The position numbers were made by a program, and so were the translations under genes. Of a stretch of 26,915 nt of DNA, positions 23,387-26,915 are shown piece after piece. The notes beneath the pieces were generated by a model. It ran no database searches, was not told the origin of the DNA, and saw only the letters and a list, made by a program, of their open reading frames with translations. Position 1 is the first letter of the stretch, and each line of letters starts with the position of its first letter. Source of the DNA: CAYZQE01 sp964480635 (GTDB taxonomy: Bacteria; Pseudomonadota; Gammaproteobacteria; GCA-001735895); contig CAYZQE010000024.1 in assembly GCA_964480635.1 (NCBI GenBank), positions 1-26,915 of the forward strand, in the 5' to 3' direction.

Positions 23387-25894
23387 TTAATTCTTATATG
23401 ATTTGCCTGCCTTTTCCAATAAAGGTTTGTCTGGCCAACGGTGTTTGGGGTAGCGACCTTTCATATCTTTGATGACTTGAAAATAAGAGTTGTTCCAAAA
23501 GTGGGCAAGGTCGCTTGTGGTCTGTATGGGTCTTCGAGCGGGTGACAGCAATTCAAACCTTAGTGCAATGCTTCCAGCCGCTATCATGGGTGAATTGAGC
23601 TCACCAAACATTTCTTGTAAAACGACAGACACACTAGGGCCTTGAGCGCCTTGATAAGTGATGGAAACTGATTTTTGACTGGGTGTGATGTAATGGGTAG
23701 GCGCTTCTTTGGCTAAAAACTGCTGTTCTTCCCATGTTAATACACTCACCATTAGGTTATAAATATTCACCTTTTTAAGCTCAGCAATGCTATTAATGTT
23801 GTCGATGTAGGGTAATAACCATTGGCTGATACCTTCAATTAAAGACTGCTTTGAAATATATGGAAAGCTGTCTAAATGCTCGCTTAACCATGTTGCTCTT
23901 GTGAGCCAGTCTTCGCATTTTTTAGTCCAGTTTAATATAGTCAAACCATCCTCTGCAAAAATGTGTAACAAACATCGTTGAAATTGATCCGTGGGGATTT
24001 TTGTGATGACCGATGATTCTAATTCAATACAGTTATATTGAGTGATACTACGACCAATGACTTTCTGTTTCTTTTTATCAAAAGAAAACTCTTCTCGAAC
24101 GATAAAGTGATCTTTTAACGTGTTTAATAGTGAATCGAATGAAATTTGAGCCGCGCTAAAAATACGACCCTCTTTCTTTTGTGCATCACAATTAGCAATT
24201 ACCAACCATTCACTGCCAAATAGTGGGTCATCATCATAAAGAAAGACGCCCTTGCCATTAGCGAGTTTGTAACGCCCACCGTTTTTTGAACGCCGTTGAG
24301 CCAGTCTATCGGGATAGGCATAAAGCAATAAACTACCAATTGAGTTTTGTAGCTGAACAAGGTTAACGGGGCTGTTTAAGCGACCAATTTTTAAAGTTCG
24401 ACTTAACAATTTGGCACTGCTGATTAATTGCTCAACAGCAAAACGATTGATAGGGTGGGTCTTAATGGCTTGGCGTGGATTATTCTTGTAATCTTGTATT
24501 GCGATAAGGCGTTGAACGATGTCACTGCCTTTATTGCGCGTAAAAATATCTTTTTCGGATAATAAAGCCGAAAGCTCACAAGCAATGTTTTGTTGCATAT
24601 TATCTTTAGCTTGCAGCAACATGGCGGCTAACCTTGGGCTTAAGCCAAGGCCGGTTGCTTGCTTACCCAGAGCAGTGAGCTGGTGAGATGAATTAATTAA
24701 ATTCAAAGACAGTAGAGTGCTTATGGCCGAATCAAAATTTGCTTTTGGTGGTTCAGTGAGCCAATTGATTTTATTAAAATCATTCTCACCCCATAGAAAC
24801 AATTCTAATATTAGCCCTGTTAAATCGGCTGATAAAATTTCTTCACCTTGAAAATCGTGCAGTGTTTTTTGTTTGGCTTCATCCCATAAACGTATACATG
24901 AACCTGCTTGAGTTCGTCCAGCACGCCCTTTTCTTTGCTCGGCAGAGGCTTTGGATATGTACGTTGTTTCTAAGCGGGTCATATAACTGGATGGGTCATA
25001 GACCAATACTTTTTCTAAACCACTATCAATAACGCACGTCACACCCTCAATAGTTAAGCTAGTTTCTGCAATGTTGGTGGCAAAAATAATGCGCCTTCGT
25101 CTCTTTGGGTCGGGCATTAAGGCCTGTTCTTGTTGCAGTATGGACAAGGCGCCAAAAAGTGGTAAAAAAACTAAATCAGCTCTTAAGTTAAAGGCTTCAA
25201 TCGCATGAGTCATGCATTTGTTTATTTCTGCTTGACTGGGCAGAAAAACAAGGGTGTCACCACCGTTCTCAATATTTAAAACAGGGCTCAATGCACTCAT
25301 TACCTGTTGACTTAAAGGCGTTTTATTGGCACTAATGTAATTAACATCAACTGGGAACGCTCGCCCCGGGCATTTGATGATATTGGCACCACCCATATAA
25401 TCGGCAATGAATGCGGTGTCTATGGTGGCAGACATGACTAGAATTTTTAAGTCTTCACGAATGGTGCTTTGTATTTCTAGCGTTAGCATCAGCGCAATAT
25501 CTGAATGCAGTGAGCGTTCATGAAATTCATCAAATATAATTAAAGCGGTGTCCAAAAGTTCGGGGTCATTTTGTAATCGTTTGGTTAAGATGCCTTCGGT
25601 AATGATTTCTAAATGAGTATGCTGTGATATTTTTTTATCATTTTTTATTTGATAACCAATTTGTTGTCCTACCTTTTCTCCTAACTGTGACGCTAAGTAA
25701 TGAGCTATCGTTTTGGCGGCAATTCTACGTGGCTCAAGCATCAGTATTTTTTTATCCTTTAACCACGCTGAGTCCAATAAACTAATAGGTAAGGCAGTTG
25801 ATTTCCCTGCACCTGGTTCTGCTTGAAGCACCAGATTGTTCGAAATTTCTAAACTATTTTTTATTTGCGGTAGAAACTGTGCAATGGGCAACAA
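23387..25894 (-). CDS. hrpB: ATP-dependent RNA helicase HrpB
   Basis: The 835-residue protein is a DEAH-family superfamily 2 helicase of the HrpB type; its cellular substrate is not firmly known. Motif I is GAGKST at residues 28-33, Ia is EPRRIAAK (54-61), motif II is DEFH (122-125, the usual HrpB variant), motif III is SAT and motif VI is QRKGRAGRT. After the helicase-associated region comes the HrpB C-terminal domain with RRSKNGGRYKLANGKGVFL, then LSPARRPIQTT and RYPKHRWPDKPL near the end. The start is a TTG: there is no ATG or GTG in frame upstream and the N terminus LPIAQFLPQI matches the family. The ribosome-binding site is weak (GAG about 11 nt away). The tRNA-Ser terminator faces its 3' end. 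Confidence 0.95.
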   Translation of the reverse strand: MLPIAQFLPQIKNSLEISNNLVLQAEPGAGKSTALPISLLDSAWLKDKKILMLEPRRIAAKTIAHYLASQLGEKVGQQIGYQIKNDKKISQHTHLEIITEGILTKRLQNDPELLDTALIIFDEFHERSLHSDIALMLTLEIQSTIREDLKILVMSATIDTAFIADYMGGANIIKCPGRAFPVDVNYISANKTPLSQQVMSALSPVLNIENGGDTLVFLPSQAEINKCMTHAIEAFNLRADLVFLPLFGALSILQQEQALMPDPKRRRRIIFATNIAETSLTIEGVTCVIDSGLEKVLVYDPSSYMTRLETTYISKASAEQRKGRAGRTQAGSCIRLWDEAKQKTLHDFQGEEILSADLTGLILELFLWGENDFNKINWLTEPPKANFDSAISTLLSLNLINSSHQLTALGKQATGLGLSPRLAAMLLQAKDNMQQNIACELSALLSEKDIFTRNKGSDIVQRLIAIQDYKNNPRQAIKTHPINRFAVEQLISSAKLLSRTLKIGRLNSPVNLVQLQNSIGSLLLYAYPDRLAQRRSKNGGRYKLANGKGVFLYDDDPLFGSEWLVIANCDAQKKEGRIFSAAQISFDSLLNTLKDHFIVREEFSFDKKKQKVIGRSITQYNCIELESSVITKIPTDQFQRCLLHIFAEDGLTILNWTKKCEDWLTRATWLSEHLDSFPYISKQSLIEGISQWLLPYIDNINSIAELKKVNIYNLMVSVLTWEEQQFLAKEAPTHYITPSQKSVSITYQGAQGPSVSVVLQEMFGELNSPMIAAGSIALRFELLSPARRPIQTTSDLAHFWNNSYFQVIKDMKGRYPKHRWPDKPLLEKAGKSYKN

Positions 25895-26101
25895 GGGGGT
25901 TATTCTCGATAAAAGAATAATGATCTTATCAGTAAAGTCAGTAAAAAATGAAAAATGCAGGCTTTATAGGGGCATTGTTTTTATTGCGTCTAACGAAGTA
26001 AGGCATTTAGTGCTCAAAACTATAAATACAAGCATGAATAAAATTTACGTCATCATATTGATGGTTATTTCATCATTTAAAACGGCAACGTAAGGATAAA
26101 T

Positions 26102-26128
26102 GCCCTTAACTTAAACGTATTAACGGGC
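26102..26128 (-). terminator. Possible terminator of the EamA gene
   Basis: GCCCTTAA (26102-26109) pairs with TTAACGGGC (26120-26128) with one bulged C, 12 bp downstream of the stop at 26140. On the - strand it is followed by ATTTATCC, a poor T tract, so termination would be weak. The remaining DNA up to the hrpB start holds no recognisable feature. Confidence 0.35.
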
Positions 26129-26139
26129 TAATCTAAAGG

Positions 26140-26915
26140 TTACTTTTTAACGACAGAAGGGTTCTGCTTTAAAGTGGATAGCGTCTCATAACTGGCGGCC
26201 ACGATAACAATAGCACCCCCCACAAGGGTTGACCATGTTGGTATTTCTGTTAAAAACATATAAGCAAAAATAGTACCGTAAACAACTTGCATGCTGGCTA
26301 TTAAGCCAACTGTTTTGGCCTTCAAATGAAGTAAACTGTTCGCAAATAATGTATGGGGTAAGGCTGTAAAAATAATGCCTAAAACAATAAGTTGTAACCA
26401 TTGGTGTTGACTAACGTGAGTCACTATTTCGAAACTAAAAGGAATCAATAGCGCGATGACAAAAAGCCCTTGATACATTAACGCATGACGAGCAGGGTAG
26501 GTATTGAAATAGCGTCGATGAATAATGTTTCTCATCGCGAATAAAAAAGCAGATAACACGCCCCACAATACCCCCTGTGTGGACTGATTATCTAAAGTAA
26601 ACTCAGGGACTAATAAATAGATACCAAAAAGTACCGCCATTCCACTGATAATGTCTTTTGTGTGTGGTCGCTCACCATGAAATAAAGGCTCAAGAAAAAC
26701 AGTGATGACAGGGTAGGAATATAGTGAAATGATACCAATAGCGACAGAAGACACCTGCATTGCATGAAAATAAGTGACCCAATGAGTTGCCAAGAAAAAC
26801 CCAAGAATAAGAGCAATAAAATAATCTAAAGGACGTTTAAGTAAGAAAGATTCGTTAAGATATTTAATGTAAAGTGCGATGGCAATAACCGCAAAAATAC
26901 TGCGTAATAATGTGA
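26140..26915 (-). CDS. EamA/DMT-superfamily permease, 5' end cut by the window edge
   Basis: The frame stays open to the window edge, giving at least 258 residues; perhaps 30-40 N-terminal residues are missing. Translation upstream of the apparent start at 26793 continues sensibly (TLLRSIFAVIAIALYIKY, later DYFIALILGFFLATHWVTYF), so the TTG there is an internal Leu codon and not the start. The visible part has about nine membrane helices in two EamA halves. Family landmarks are THWVTYFHAMQVSSVAIG and YSYPVITVFLEPLF in the first half, and IIFTALPHTLFANSL, ASMQVVYGTIFAYMFL and the last helix GGAIVIVAASY in the second. It ends with a basic tail (KQNPSVVKK). It is not closely similar to the EamA protein at 7229, and the substrate is unknown. 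Confidence 0.88.
   Translation of the reverse strand, partial: TLLRSIFAVIAIALYIKYLNESFLLKRPLDYFIALILGFFLATHWVTYFHAMQVSSVAIGIISLYSYPVITVFLEPLFHGERPHTKDIISGMAVLFGIYLLVPEFTLDNQSTQGVLWGVLSAFLFAMRNIIHRRYFNTYPARHALMYQGLFVIALLIPFSFEIVTHVSQHQWLQLIVLGIIFTALPHTLFANSLLHLKAKTVGLIASMQVVYGTIFAYMFLTEIPTWSTLVGGAIVIVAASYETLSTLKQNPSVVKK

Noticed and set aside
25836..26093. + strand open frame across the hrpB start
   Set aside because: It is antisense to hrpB coding sequence for part of its length, and its translation shows no family features.

Overview
The window is AT-rich DNA (by eye about 60% A+T) with dense, short-spaced bacterial genes. YgiQ, YccA, HrpB, a GlpD-like enzyme, a UgpQ-like phosphodiesterase and a tRNA-Ser(UGA) together point to a gammaproteobacterium, probably marine or aquatic. 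A sulfur-globule-like secreted protein and a TauE/SafE (TSUP) permease hint at sulfur metabolism. That is inference and I do not name a genus.

Layout. 14-1959 (+): a two-gene glycerophosphodiester/glycerol-3-phosphate catabolic operon. 1960-2297: a repeat, an unrecognised gene remnant and a strong terminator. 2298-6214 (-): a cassette ordered lipoprotein, histidine kinase, response regulator, second lipoprotein. Both lipoprotein genes carry the same 16-bp motif (14/16 identical) about 70 bp before their starts. 6346-6392: an inverted pair of the repeat also seen at 2046. 6520-7064 (-): a RHH/ParE-type toxin-antitoxin pair. 7229-8954 (-): a DMT permease behind a metallophosphoesterase broken by one in-frame TAA.

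9404-15744 (+): a complete peptide-type ABC importer (binding protein, two permeases, two ATPases). Tandem stem-loops separate the binding-protein gene from tightly packed transport genes. 16122-17594 (+): a MocR-type regulator, followed by a decayed C-terminal piece of alanine dehydrogenase. 17797-18543 (+): a TSUP permease whose 3' end overlaps the convergent ygiQ (18530-20701, -). 20816-21205 (+): a TTG-started protein that looks like a receiver fold without its phosphorylation residues. 21256-22783 (-): the sulfur-globule-like protein, a two-helix membrane peptide and yccA. 23166-23253 (+): tRNA-Ser(UGA), with a degenerate copy of its own 5' half in the presumed leader. 23387-25894 (-): hrpB. 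26140 to the window end (-): a second EamA permease cut by the window edge.

The best candidate for something undescribed is the lipoprotein-kinase-regulator-lipoprotein cassette with its shared upstream motif. Next are the tRNA-like duplication in the tRNA-Ser leader, the degenerate receiver protein and the sulfur-globule-like protein. Mobile-element content is limited to short REP-like repeats; no integrase, transposase gene or CRISPR array was seen.
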